This document shows positions 17,601-24,776 of a stretch of DNA of 64,000 bases, piece by piece. The DNA comes from Nitrospira sp. (GTDB lineage Bacteria; Nitrospirota; Nitrospiria; Nitrospirales; Nitrospiraceae), in NCBI GenBank assembly GCA_024998625.1, contig JACOEL010000024.1:1-64000 (forward strand). Direction: 5' to 3'. Positions within the stretch are counted from its first letter, which is position 1; each line of letters begins with the position of its first letter. The notes below the pieces were generated by a model. It ran no database searches. It was given only the letters and a program-made list of their open reading frames with translations, and had not been told where the DNA came from. The translations under genes and the position numbers were made by a program.

Positions 17601-18101
17601 CCACCCGGCACGGCAGGCATGCTGCTCGTGAAAGGGCCGAACGTGATGAACGGGTATCTTAGTCGCGAGGATTTGACGGCCCAGGCCATGCGCGACGGAT
17701 GGTATATTACAGGTGATATTGCGACGCTCGACGACGATGGGTTTTTGACCATCACCGATCGGCTCTCACGTTTTTCAAAGATCGGCGGGGAAATGGTGCC
17801 GCATCGGCTGGTGGAAGAAGCGCTCCAACTGGCATCCGGTGAGGACTTACAAGTCTGCGCGGTGACCGGCGTGCCGGATGAGCGCAAAGGCGAGCAGTTA
17901 GCTGTATTGCATACGCTTCCTGAAGAGAGGATTCCGCAGCTTCTCGCCAAGGCAACAGCCGGTGGCCTGCCCAATCTGTTTCTGCCCTCGCGCAGCCACT
18001 GCATCAAAGTCGAGGCGCTGCCGATCCTGGGAACGGGCAAGCTGGACCTCAGGGCCCTCAAACGGATCGCGATGGAACGGCTGGGGGAGCGTGAAGGTTA
18101 A
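14664..18101 (+). CDS. LplT-PlsC-Aas fusion: lysophospholipid flippase/acyltransferase/acyl-ACP synthetase
   Basis: A three-domain fusion of about 1145 residues. Residues about 10-415 are an MFS/LplT-type transporter (QFCGAFNDNAWKF, FADRISKRT). Residues about 430-640 are a PlsC acyltransferase with PNHISFIDG (NHxxxxD type) near 447 and FPEGQITRTG near 521. Residues about 650-1140 are an AMP-forming acyl-ACP/CoA synthetase with FSSGSTGEPKGVMLSH near 790, GYGVTECAP and YITGDIATLDDDGFLTITDR near 1013. Together these import lyso-phospholipid across the inner membrane and re-acylate it. In E. coli lplT and aas are separate genes. The best ribosome site points to ATC at 14664; the nearest normal codon is TTG at 14703, with no site. 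Confidence 0.9.
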   Translation: MDPQPDSSPTRLPLRGLLIAQFCGAFNDNAWKFMVALLGIRAATATLTPSQDLETASQTQTTLAMVVFTLPLVVTSFVAGFFADRISKRTVILTMKAVEAVLMAAATLALLTNPTGGLWALVVLACMGVHSAIFSPAKYGILPELLSHEQLARGNSILELFTFLAILTGTTAGGFLLAGAGTQPWLAPLALTLIALVGFAAAWAVPPVPQARDTGGLFDTLRGALSALQADRLLRLAITGAVFFWTIASLVVQNVLVYAKAVLGLSDALATVPSALISVGIGIGALVVGRLSRSRVEYGLVPLGAAGVATFLLILGWWTPPFSGTLALMITLGMSSALIFIPINALVQWRAPHARRGSVIALENICVFTGILLGSLSGGILANVGLSTVGIFLATALLTTIGTTWAMWLMPETFLRLVLVLLTNTIYRLRILGQQQVPVTGGALLIPNHISFIDGFLLIASLDRPIRFVVDAQYVNHRLFKPFMRALQVIPISSAGGPRVILHALLEAGHALDAGDLVCIFPEGQITRTGNLLPFRRGFERIVKGRNVPVVPVHLDRVWGSIFSFVGGRFVTKWPERVPYPVTVSFGTPVPAETPAHELRRLVRELGEVAWQLRKPTRRPLHEAFIRAMRRHPFRLAMADATKPHVSSLQASIGAIALARALKIHWQGQQNVGLLLPPTVAGALTTVAATLAGRTCVNLNYTVGKSGLESAVRQAQLRTIVTSRKFIEKAKLELPEGPTILWLEDIGATIGTKEKLTAAALAALAPLRLLESACGQTGRVTMDDLATIIFSSGSTGEPKGVMLSHFSIDANVQAVSQVLPLAEDDRILGILPLFHSFGYLVFWYVTLNGAATVFHPSPLDVTAIGDLCAKHRLTFLVCTPTFLQLYQRRCTPEQFSTLRVVLTGAEKLPLRLCESFHDRFGIGPIEGYGVTECAPVIAVNCPDFRAAGFFQPASRRGTVGQPLPGVSIRIVDPDTFAILPPGTAGMLLVKGPNVMNGYLSREDLTAQAMRDGWYITGDIATLDDDGFLTITDRLSRFSKIGGEMVPHRLVEEALQLASGEDLQVCAVTGVPDERKGEQLAVLHTLPEERIPQLLAKATAGGLPNLFLPSRSHCIKVEALPILGTGKLDLRALKRIAMERLGEREG

Positions 18102-18107
18102 TTCGTG

Positions 18108-18152
18108 ACCCACGAGGAACGAGAGACGAACGACGAGCGACGAAATCCGCCC
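18108..18152. repeat. degenerate low-complexity tract (ACGA/GACGA-type)
   Basis: A short degenerate tract of units such as ACGAG, ACGAACG and ACGAGCGACGA lies at the junction of the LplT-Aas and amidohydrolase genes. It gives a Glu/Arg-rich stretch of no homology if translated. Comparable tracts occur at about 19668, 25606, 30379 and 32841. Confidence 0.4.
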
Positions 18153-18161
18153 CCGAAGGTC

Positions 18162-19148
18162 ATGCCGCAGGGGAAGATGCTAATCGACTGCCATGTCCAT
18201 TTGGCCGCGCTGCCGGACGGCGACAACGGTTGCTATATTTCGCCCAAGACGCTGAAGAGCCCGCTATTCCGGTTTCTGCTCTGGAAACACGGACTCTCAC
18301 CGGACAAGCCGCGCGAGGCGAATCACAAATATCTCGCCGATCTCCTGAAAGAACTACGAGCCTCACGCCACGTGCAAAAGGCCGTGCTCCTCGGCATGGA
18401 CGGCGTCTATGACCATAACGGGCATCTCCATCAGGCGCGCACCGACTTTCTCATCGGCAACGACTATGTGCTGCAGGCTGCGCAGGCCCATCCCGATGAA
18501 TTACTCGCAGGCGTCTCCATCAATCCGCAGCGGCGTGATGCCATCGACGAAATCCATCGCTGCGCCGATGCCGGGGCCGTACTGGTCAAGGTGCTGCCGA
18601 ATGCGAAACAGTTCGACCCGGCGAATCACAAGTACAAACCCTTCTATCGGGCCCTGGCGGAGCGAAAGCTGCCGTTTCTCAGTCATATGGGCTATGAATT
18701 TAGCCTCATCGGCAAGGACCAGTCCGTGGGCGAACCGGACCGGCTGCGCTTGGCACTGGATGAAGGCGCCACCGTCATCGCGGCCCACGCCTGCAGCTAT
18801 GGCTTGATTCTCTACGAGAAATTTCTTCCGACCTTGCGCGACCTCGTGACACGTTACCCGCATTTCTATGCGGACATTTCCGCCCTCACGTTGCCGAACC
18901 GGATGCGGATGCTTCTGCACTTGCGGCGGTATCCGGAACTACATGAACGCCTGCTCTTCGGCACCGACTATCCGTTGTCGGTGTTCCACATGGCGGCCTG
19001 GGGCAGGGTTGCACTCGGAACATTGCGCACGATGATCAGAACCAAAAACCGCTTCGACCGGCAGGTCGAGGTCTGCAATGGCCTACAGCTCGGATTCCGT
19101 TCCCTCGGAGACCTACTTCCCCATTCAGCAGGAATGGCGGGCCGCTGA
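18162..19148 (+). CDS. amidohydrolase-family (metal-dependent) hydrolase
   Basis: A 328-residue TIM-barrel amidohydrolase. The N-terminal metal-binding HxH is in LIDCHVHLAALP, a possible bridging Lys is in VLVKVLPNAKQF, later metal His residues are in LSHMGYEF and IAAHACSYG, and the final Asp is in LLFGTDYPLSVF. This is the Amidohydrolase-2/TatD-like pattern. The substrate is unknown. A GTG at 18105 would add 19 residues encoded by a low-complexity tract, so ATG at 18162 or 18177 is more likely. It ends 11 bases before the sigma-factor gene. Confidence 0.8.
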   Translation: MPQGKMLIDCHVHLAALPDGDNGCYISPKTLKSPLFRFLLWKHGLSPDKPREANHKYLADLLKELRASRHVQKAVLLGMDGVYDHNGHLHQARTDFLIGNDYVLQAAQAHPDELLAGVSINPQRRDAIDEIHRCADAGAVLVKVLPNAKQFDPANHKYKPFYRALAERKLPFLSHMGYEFSLIGKDQSVGEPDRLRLALDEGATVIAAHACSYGLILYEKFLPTLRDLVTRYPHFYADISALTLPNRMRMLLHLRRYPELHERLLFGTDYPLSVFHMAAWGRVALGTLRTMIRTKNRFDRQVEVCNGLQLGFRSLGDLLPHSAGMAGR

Positions 19149-19159
19149 GCGTTGTTGCC

Positions 19160-19657
19160 ATGACGCAAGACGAGATACTCACCAGCCTGCGCGAAAGGAT
19201 TCTGGCCTTCGCGACATCACGTGTATCGAGGGAACTCGCCGAGGATCTCACGCAGGAAGTCCTGATCCTGCTACATGAAAAATATGCCCGCGTCACTGAA
19301 CTGACCGAACTGGTCCCCCTGGCCTTTCAAGTACTCCGGTTCAAAATGCTGGATGTCCATCGTAAGTCACTGCGCCGGGGCGAGTACAACCAGGAATCGG
19401 TCGATGATCTGCCGTTGGCCAATCCCGGTGACGATCCGGCGACACTGTTGGATCAGAAGCAGCGAGTGGATCGACTCTTAGCCGCCGTCGCTCAACTCGG
19501 AGAACGTTGCCGCGACCTCTTTAAATTGAAATTGGAGGGAAACAGTTTCCCTGAAATTCAAAACCTCATGGGGCAGCATTCGATCAATACCATTTATACC
19601 TGGGATCTCCGCTGCCGGAAACAGTTGTTGAGTTTGATGGGCGGCACGTGGGAATGA
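19160..19657 (+). CDS. ECF-type RNA polymerase sigma factor
   Basis: A 165-residue sigma-70-family factor. Region 2 covers about residues 10-75 (ELAEDLTQEVLILLHEKYA, VPLAFQVLRFKMLDVHRKS) and region 4 covers about 105-160 (LGERCRDLFKLKLEGNSFPE, then a helix-turn-helix with INTIYTWDLRCRKQLL). A short acidic linker joins them. It would direct RNA polymerase to a set of target promoters. The next gene encodes a membrane protein with an anti-sigma-like N-terminus, the usual arrangement for an ECF sigma and its inhibitor. Confidence 0.85.
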   Translation: MTQDEILTSLRERILAFATSRVSRELAEDLTQEVLILLHEKYARVTELTELVPLAFQVLRFKMLDVHRKSLRRGEYNQESVDDLPLANPGDDPATLLDQKQRVDRLLAAVAQLGERCRDLFKLKLEGNSFPEIQNLMGQHSINTIYTWDLRCRKQLLSLMGGTWE

Positions 19658-19667
19658 TGGTGCTGGC

Positions 19668-19711
19668 CCTCATTTCACATCTTACGCTTCACGTATTACG
19701 CACTGACAGAG
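19668..19711. repeat. degenerate low-complexity tract (TTCACG/TTACGC-type)
   Basis: The gap between the sigma-factor gene and its partner consists largely of units such as TTTCACATC, TTACGC, TTCACG and TATTACGC. It is like the tracts at 25606 and inside the lhr gene at 30379. It carries no ribosome site for the next gene. Confidence 0.45.
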
Positions 19712-21109
19712 ATGCCTGAACACGATCTCGAAAAATGGCTGGGTGGATTCGCAGCGAATACGCTGACGCCGGAGGAGCGCTCACTACTCTACAAAGCCGC
19801 CCTGCAGAACCAACAGCTGTTCAACGCCTTGGCGGATGAACAGGCGCTGAAAGAATTACTGTCCGACCCCGCCGTGCGCCGGAAGCTGCTGGAGACCCTG
19901 AAGCGGCCCAACAGATCCGAAGCCGGGGGATTGCTTCCCTGGTGGGCTTGGTTCAAACGACCGGCCGGGCTCGCCTTCGCAGGGGGTCTCGCCGCCGTGA
20001 TCTTCGCACTCACGTTCGGAACCAGAATCTACCAGGAAAGTCTCGAGCGATCCGCCCGATCGGTGGCGACCGAAGATGTGACACAGGCCAGGCCGTCAGT
20101 CCAAGCTCCTCAACAGGCCGACTCACCCCGATCGCCCGAAGCGGAATCACGGCTCAAAGCAACAGCACCGGACGAACCGGCGCAGGCCCCAGCGAAGAAG
20201 GATGTGCTCACCGACACAGCCGCCAAGCGAGAGCGATCCGCAGCGGCGAAGCTACAAGGGCAACGCGCCCGCGAAACGGCGAGCGACAGCGCTATGCCAC
20301 CGCGCGAGCGCGATGAATCGCGCAGGCAGGACCAAGCTCCCCTCGCGGCATCGGGCAGGACGGCAGAGCAAGCGACCGCACCGGCTGATAAGAAACATTC
20401 GGCTGCCACACCTTCACCAATTCCAACAGCAACTCCCCCCCCACTACAGGCACCGGCTGCACGTGCCACCGCCCAGAAGCAAAGTGCCCGCGCCCTCTTC
20501 TATGACGACCCGTCGCCCCTTGCCGATGCAACCAGTCCTGCACAAGAGCGCGAGCAGGCCGACCAGCCGGCACGGAAACCGGACCAGTTTGCTCCGGGGG
20601 GAAAGGCTGCGGGGACTGTCGGCCAAGTGAAGCCGTTAGGTCTGCGGTACAGCTTTGTAACGAGGGGCGCCGACGGGCAGAACCGGGAAGTGACTGCGGC
20701 GATTGCTGCCGGAAGTAAAGAGCCGGTGCGCATCACAGTGGAGACGACTCTGGATGCGTATTTGCAAATCCTTCAAAATCTCGGCTCCGCCGGCACCAGA
20801 CTCTGGTGGCCACCACAGGAGACGGGAAAGATTTCTCTCAAACTGCTGGCGGGAAAACGAAGTGAGATTCCATTGCCTCCCCCGGCGGAGAATGGCTTAC
20901 TGGCGCTGACGATCCGCCTGTCACCGAAACCGTTCGGGCCACTGACCATGCAGGAAGTCGGCATGCTGGACCGGTTCTCGGCGAACCTCCTCATTGAATC
21001 GGTTTCTCCAGCCCACGCGTCCGGCGTACAGGAACAGGCCACCTACGTCGTGAATCCCGAGGCATCACCCACCGCCCAGCTCGCCGTTGACATTCCGATC
21101 AGTCAGTAA
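19712..21109 (+). CDS. anti-sigma-factor-like membrane protein with DUF4384-like domain
   Basis: A 465-residue protein with three parts. Residues 1-70 are a small helical domain (DLEKWLGGFAANTLTPEERS, FNALADEQALKELL) like those before the membrane helix in anti-sigma factors. A membrane helix lies at about 85-105. A long Ala/Pro/Gln/Arg-rich low-complexity linker (about 115-290) leads to a C-terminal beta domain (about 300-460: RYSFVTRGADGQNREV, LDAYLQILQNLGS, MQEVGMLDRFSANLL), which resembles the surface-presented DUF4384 type. The N-terminal part is inferred to hold the upstream sigma factor at the membrane until an outside signal arrives. Confidence 0.7.
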   Translation: MPEHDLEKWLGGFAANTLTPEERSLLYKAALQNQQLFNALADEQALKELLSDPAVRRKLLETLKRPNRSEAGGLLPWWAWFKRPAGLAFAGGLAAVIFALTFGTRIYQESLERSARSVATEDVTQARPSVQAPQQADSPRSPEAESRLKATAPDEPAQAPAKKDVLTDTAAKRERSAAAKLQGQRARETASDSAMPPRERDESRRQDQAPLAASGRTAEQATAPADKKHSAATPSPIPTATPPPLQAPAARATAQKQSARALFYDDPSPLADATSPAQEREQADQPARKPDQFAPGGKAAGTVGQVKPLGLRYSFVTRGADGQNREVTAAIAAGSKEPVRITVETTLDAYLQILQNLGSAGTRLWWPPQETGKISLKLLAGKRSEIPLPPPAENGLLALTIRLSPKPFGPLTMQEVGMLDRFSANLLIESVSPAHASGVQEQATYVVNPEASPTAQLAVDIPISQ

Positions 21110-21143
21110 CCCAAGACCTCCCGCACGTCACACCTCCCCCACA

Positions 21144-21505
21144 TCACGGATAGAACCGGAGCATCAACAGCCCTGAGATCGCCGCGACTCCTCCGGCGAG
21201 GCACAGAAAAAACCCCAGCGCACCCGCGATAAACCAGAGGCGTACGCTCTGATATTCGTCAGGCGCCAGCAATGGATGCAACTCCACCGGCCTTCCCCAC
21301 CAGCGACGCGGAAGCGCCATGCGTGCGGTCAATGTCCGGTAGAGCACGACGTGATACCACCAGCCGGCGGGATACCGATGAAGAGCCCGGCAGCCAGCCC
21401 CCACAATCCCAGTTCGACCATGAGCGGTGGTGTCATCGCGACCGTCACCAGGCCGACCAGTGCGATGCCGATGACAGTCGCGAGGACAAGGAGCAACTCA
21501 AGCAT
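21144..21505 (-). pseudogene. small membrane protein, one frameshift
   Basis: Starting at ATG 21505 the frame reads MLELLLVLATVIGIALVGL, then MVELGLWGLAAGLFIGIP, and then leaves coding sense. Moving one base restores AGWWYHVVLYRTLTARMALP and runs through LWFIAGALGFFLCLAGG to the stop at 21144. The join near 21370 needs one extra base (CCCGCC in place of a probable CCCGGCC on the coding strand). The whole would be about 120 residues with three membrane helices. The break is either a real mutation or a sequencing error. Function unknown. Confidence 0.6.
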
Positions 21506-21546
21506 GGGATGGATTATACGGCCGTCTCCCGGCCCAGGGATCCGGA

Positions 21547-22542
21547 TCAGGCCTTGGACCTCGATCGGGGCAATGCCAGAATACTCGACTTCCTGGACTC
21601 ATCGTTCGGAAACACGCGGCCGGTCAGGACCGTGTCAAAGATATGGTCGAACACCACGCCGGGCTGACCTTTTCTCCTTCCAGATCTGAAATACGAATGG
21701 CCCTTCGGCGGATCGTACACCGTGTTGACGTCATCGCAGTCGACGGCATAGACGTTCTTGGGTGTCAGATCCATGTCTTCCGGGCCGGTGTGCCCAAGGC
21801 GGCGAGAGGCCTCGGCGTTCTTGAGATTCGAGACCTTGCTCGCCCGAAGCGCCAGGTCGTCCGAGGCGTAATATACCACCACGTTGCGCGACGCATGACT
21901 GATCGGCTCGCCGGCCTCGCCCTTGTGCAACGATTCGTTCAAGATATCCGCAGCGATCAGAAAGGTATTTCGAAACAGGAGCGGCAATCCGCCCGGCTGA
22001 TCGTACTTCTGCCAGAGGCTTAATGTCTGACGGAGCACGCGATTGCCCATGGAGTGCGCCAGGACATTGATCCGCTTGAGGCATGGATCCTCGTCGGGAT
22101 TCGCATCGGACGAATTTCTCCACTCCATGAATTTCTGGAACATGCGGGCGAACGCAAAGGCGCTTTGATCCGCCGCCTTTTGATCGTCCCAATAGTCTTT
22201 GACGAGGCCCAGATCGTTATCGCAGGGCCAGATCACGGGGACCACGAGTAACTCCCCGCTCTTCTCCTTATCGCAGAGGGCTTGAAACTCCTCTGCGTCG
22301 CTGAAGACATCCTCAGGAAGATTCGAGAAGCCATGGATATAGATGAGCACCTGCCGATATTTGGACCCCTTGATCGCCGTCAAAAAATTCTTGCTGCCGA
22401 GTTCTTCAATCGCGCCGTTCTTGTTTCTGTTACAGCAGAAGAATCCACGACTCGACGAATTGTTACGAAGATCGAAGACGAAGTTCGGATTCAGTTCAGG
22501 CTCGGTGTTGACCGTCGGCATTCGACTAGTGATGAAGAGCAT
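21547..22542 (-). CDS. DUF900-type alpha/beta hydrolase
   Basis: A 331-residue alpha/beta hydrolase of the DUF900 type. Key parts are the strand and oxyanion motif VLIYIHGFSNLPEDVF, the nucleophile elbow INVLAHSMGNRVLRQTL (Ser of HSMGN), an acid region VVYYASDDLALRASK, and a late His in PKGHSYF. Homologues are often near phage-defence or surface genes, but the substrate is unknown. The start is at 22542, where AAGGAG stands 9 bases before the ATG; an upstream start at 22575 has none. No signal peptide is present. Confidence 0.8.
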   Translation of the reverse strand: MLFITSRMPTVNTEPELNPNFVFDLRNNSSSRGFFCCNRNKNGAIEELGSKNFLTAIKGSKYRQVLIYIHGFSNLPEDVFSDAEEFQALCDKEKSGELLVVPVIWPCDNDLGLVKDYWDDQKAADQSAFAFARMFQKFMEWRNSSDANPDEDPCLKRINVLAHSMGNRVLRQTLSLWQKYDQPGGLPLLFRNTFLIAADILNESLHKGEAGEPISHASRNVVVYYASDDLALRASKVSNLKNAEASRRLGHTGPEDMDLTPKNVYAVDCDDVNTVYDPPKGHSYFRSGRRKGQPGVVFDHIFDTVLTGRVFPNDESRKSSILALPRSRSKA

Positions 22543-23115
22543 GGTGAGGTCTCCTTGGTGAACGGTGATCGGCATAGCCTGATGCGCAAGCTACCGTCGG
22601 GCAGCCGCCGCTGATGTCGGTCTGCAGCATTCTGAGTAGTACAGTTCAATCGCCGGCAGCGCACGTTACAGATTGCGCCGCACATGGGAATCAAACCTGT
22701 CATCGGCGCGGGGATTCTAGCAGGACAGAGGAAATTGGCAAGACGAGGGATATTCGGGACCGCAAAGTCACCCCCTAGAAAAATTATCGACACACTTGCG
22801 GTGCTTCAGAAGGAGCACATGTTCGCCCCGATCTCCTCTCCCGTCACGGATTGAAGAAATGGGAATGAAAGCTTTCGCTATGGCTCCGGCTGCCGACCGG
22901 CAGTCGGACAAAACACCATCGTGTCGCTCTGTTCGTTCGATGAGGCCTGCGACTGACAAAAACGTGTCCACCACCATTCGCTCTGCGTTGCATCATGCCT
23001 AGACCGAAGCTGCCCGCTCTTCGTCAACCGTGGCGGCTGTGGCAACGCCCAGGCCCGCCCTGTTCTTGCCACTTTGTCCCATTCGTGATACTCAAAGATG
23101 AGGAACAAACCAACC
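22543..23115. other. non-coding/degraded stretch before the accessory island
   Basis: About 570 bases with no convincing gene. Composition falls from GC-rich to near-balanced after about 22780, marking the edge of an AT-richer segment that ends near 24560. Short frames on both strands lack ribosome sites and family motifs. Confidence 0.4.
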
Positions 23116-23535
23116 ATGAAGTCTACTGAGCCACAACCATTGGCTGATATCGACCTAAAGCTGAAGGACATCTTCTCCAGCCATCCTTCCGTTGAAATGG
23201 CCTTCCTGTTTGGTTCGCTCGCAGCCGGGCAGGGACGAATGGAGAGCGACCTCGATTTCGCAGTAGCAACCACGAATCCACTCACCCCACAAACCAAAAT
23301 TGAACTCATCGAAGATCTCGCCGTCGCAATCGGTCGTCCGGTCGATCTCATCGACCTCGCACAGGCGCATGGACCCTTGCTGCAACAGATTGTGACGAAG
23401 GGGCGGGTGATACTGTCTAAAAACCGGACGCTCTATGCCGAACTGCTTCGGCGCGTGGCCTATGACGAGGCCGACGTCATGCCCTACTATCGCCGAATCC
23501 TCGCGGAGAGAAGACAGGCATGGATCGGAACATAG
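23116..23535 (+). CDS. MntA-type nucleotidyltransferase (antitoxin-like)
   Basis: A 139-residue minimal nucleotidyltransferase. It holds the family motif GSLAAGQGRMESDLDFAV (GS, then DxD) and a matching C-terminal strand GRPVDLIDLAQ. In MNT/HEPN (MntA/HepT) systems this protein AMPylates and silences the HEPN ribonuclease encoded just downstream. Here the expected downstream gene starts in the usual overlapping place (ATG at 23520) but stops after 16 codons, so this antitoxin is an orphan. ATG at 23116 is chosen for an AGGA site 7 bases upstream; 23098 is an alternative. Confidence 0.85.
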   Translation: MKSTEPQPLADIDLKLKDIFSSHPSVEMAFLFGSLAAGQGRMESDLDFAVATTNPLTPQTKIELIEDLAVAIGRPVDLIDLAQAHGPLLQQIVTKGRVILSKNRTLYAELLRRVAYDEADVMPYYRRILAERRQAWIGT

Positions 23536-23570
23536 TCGAGGCCAAACGCGAATCGCGGCTGATGATTTAA
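23520..23570 (+). pseudogene. truncated HEPN (HepT-like) toxin gene start
   Basis: An ATG overlapping the 3' end of the MNT gene opens a frame reading MDRNIVEAKRESRLMI and then TAA. HEPN toxins of this family often begin with a very similar MDR-x-VxxKxES stretch, so this looks like the N-terminus of a lost hepT gene. Beyond the stop the sequence changes to AT-rich DNA with a palindrome at 23583. The identification rests on a short match and on gene position. Confidence 0.5.
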
Positions 23571-23582
23571 CGAATCGCAATT

Positions 23583-23601
23583 AAAGGGGTCTGACCCCTT
23601 T
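23583..23601. repeat. perfect palindrome AAAGGGGTC-T-GACCCCTTT
   Basis: Two 9-base arms around one central base form a perfect palindrome, followed by TGTTTTG. The GGGGTC-GACCCC core is a common dispersed palindrome in bacterial genomes. It could be a weak terminator for the MNT gene, or mark the point where DNA was gained or lost right after the truncated HEPN gene. Confidence 0.55.
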
Positions 23602-23632
23602 GTTTTGTCTTATTCAGCTTTCTGAATCTTTT

Positions 23633-24447
23633 TCAACTTCTGTTTAATTTTTGCGTCTGAAGATAGCAGTTAATCGAGCGGTTTTTTTCCGGCTCCAGTT
23701 CCGGACTCGGCACATGCTCTGCCAGCATTGGGGCCAACTCACCTTTCTTCCATGCTGCCGGTGTTAAGCGCTTTGGGGCACGCACTGAATTTGGAGGGAT
23801 AGTGATCTGGGCGCCACCCGCAAGGATCCTAAAGGTCAATACTCCATCGAAGATTTCATTTCGCAAGTGACCAGCAGTCCAACTTGTTAGATCACTTGGC
23901 ATTAGTGTGAACATCTCAAGTACGTTGAATCCGAATCGTCGAGTCATGGGGAACGGTTGGTGAAGGGAACCAAGATAGCGACTGTCAACAAGTAGGTTGG
24001 GGGTCGAACTTATCGCTGGCTCAAGAAATGTGAAGCGGACATAGGACTCTTCCCACGTTGTGAGCGATATGGGTCCTGAACGATCCGTTGGCCAGCCGAA
24101 GAAGGATACCTGCTGAAATGGGCGGACGCGATTGAACTCGGCCTCAATCTCTTGATCCGTCTTTCCATCTACCTCGATAAATCCATAGTATTCATTGGAA
24201 GAAATACAGCGTCTGCCTTCTAGTTCCAATCCAGTCAGGGAAACGGGACGATTCCCCGCTCGCACGTGAAAAGAACACCGACACCCCTGATTGCACTGTT
24301 CGCACCCATTACTATTTTCGGTTCGGATATATAGATAGGAATTAATTCCAGCACCTCAACAGAGGGAGGATACAATCGGTCGAACAGTGACAGCCCCCCA
24401 GCCGTAATGCCAATTAGTCCGCCGACAAATCCGACAACGGCCCCCAT
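23633..24447 (-). pseudogene. hypothetical membrane-anchored protein, one frameshift
   Basis: From ATG 24447 the frame gives MGAVVGFVGGLIGITAGGLS, a membrane helix, then VEVLELIPIYISEPKIVMG, and goes wrong after GVGVLF near 24270. Shifting frame restores RAGNRPVSLTGLELEG and continues to the stop at 23633 through FFGWPTDRSGPISLTTWEE and LTFRILAGGAQITIPPNS. Joined, it is about 270 residues: an N-terminal membrane helix and a beta-rich extracytoplasmic domain. The segment is AT-richer than its surroundings, which suggests transfer. Function unknown; no family recognised. Confidence 0.55.
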
Positions 24448-24776
24448 GTAGCAATGAACTTACCAAGCCTAGTCTGTCTCGTTTTTTCATCCATAGTGCC
24501 AGCTAACCGTTGAACATATTAACCAGCATAGTACTCCCCAATAAGCCGAAAGCTGTGGCTGATTCTTGCGCGCGTTCAACCACTTGTCAACGCTCCTTCC
24601 AGGCTTGCTAGTTGCTACCTAGCGAGCGGGCTAGACGGTCTCTCGTCGCGCGCGTCCAAGGAGGGCCTTCCGAGTCCGCGCGTTCCGCGAGCAAAGAGCC
24701 TGGGTCCGCCGCCTCGCCCCTCCCCTCCGAAAGGATTCCCCTCCTCGCCCCATACCCTCCTGTGAAGGGAGGACAC
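24448..24776. other. gap with GC-rich element
   Basis: The first 150 bases are AT-rich and featureless. From about 24618 the composition flips to very GC-rich, with runs such as CTCGTCGCGCGCG and CGCCTCGCCCCTCCCCTCC. This looks like a dispersed non-coding element rather than a gene. The ribosome site of the RnfD-like gene (GGGAGG) ends the stretch. Confidence 0.4.

Noticed and set aside
22768-22977. 69-codon minus-strand frame before the MNT gene
   Set aside because: No ribosome site, no motif, and composition typical of non-coding sequence; the overlapping plus-strand frame is equally poor.
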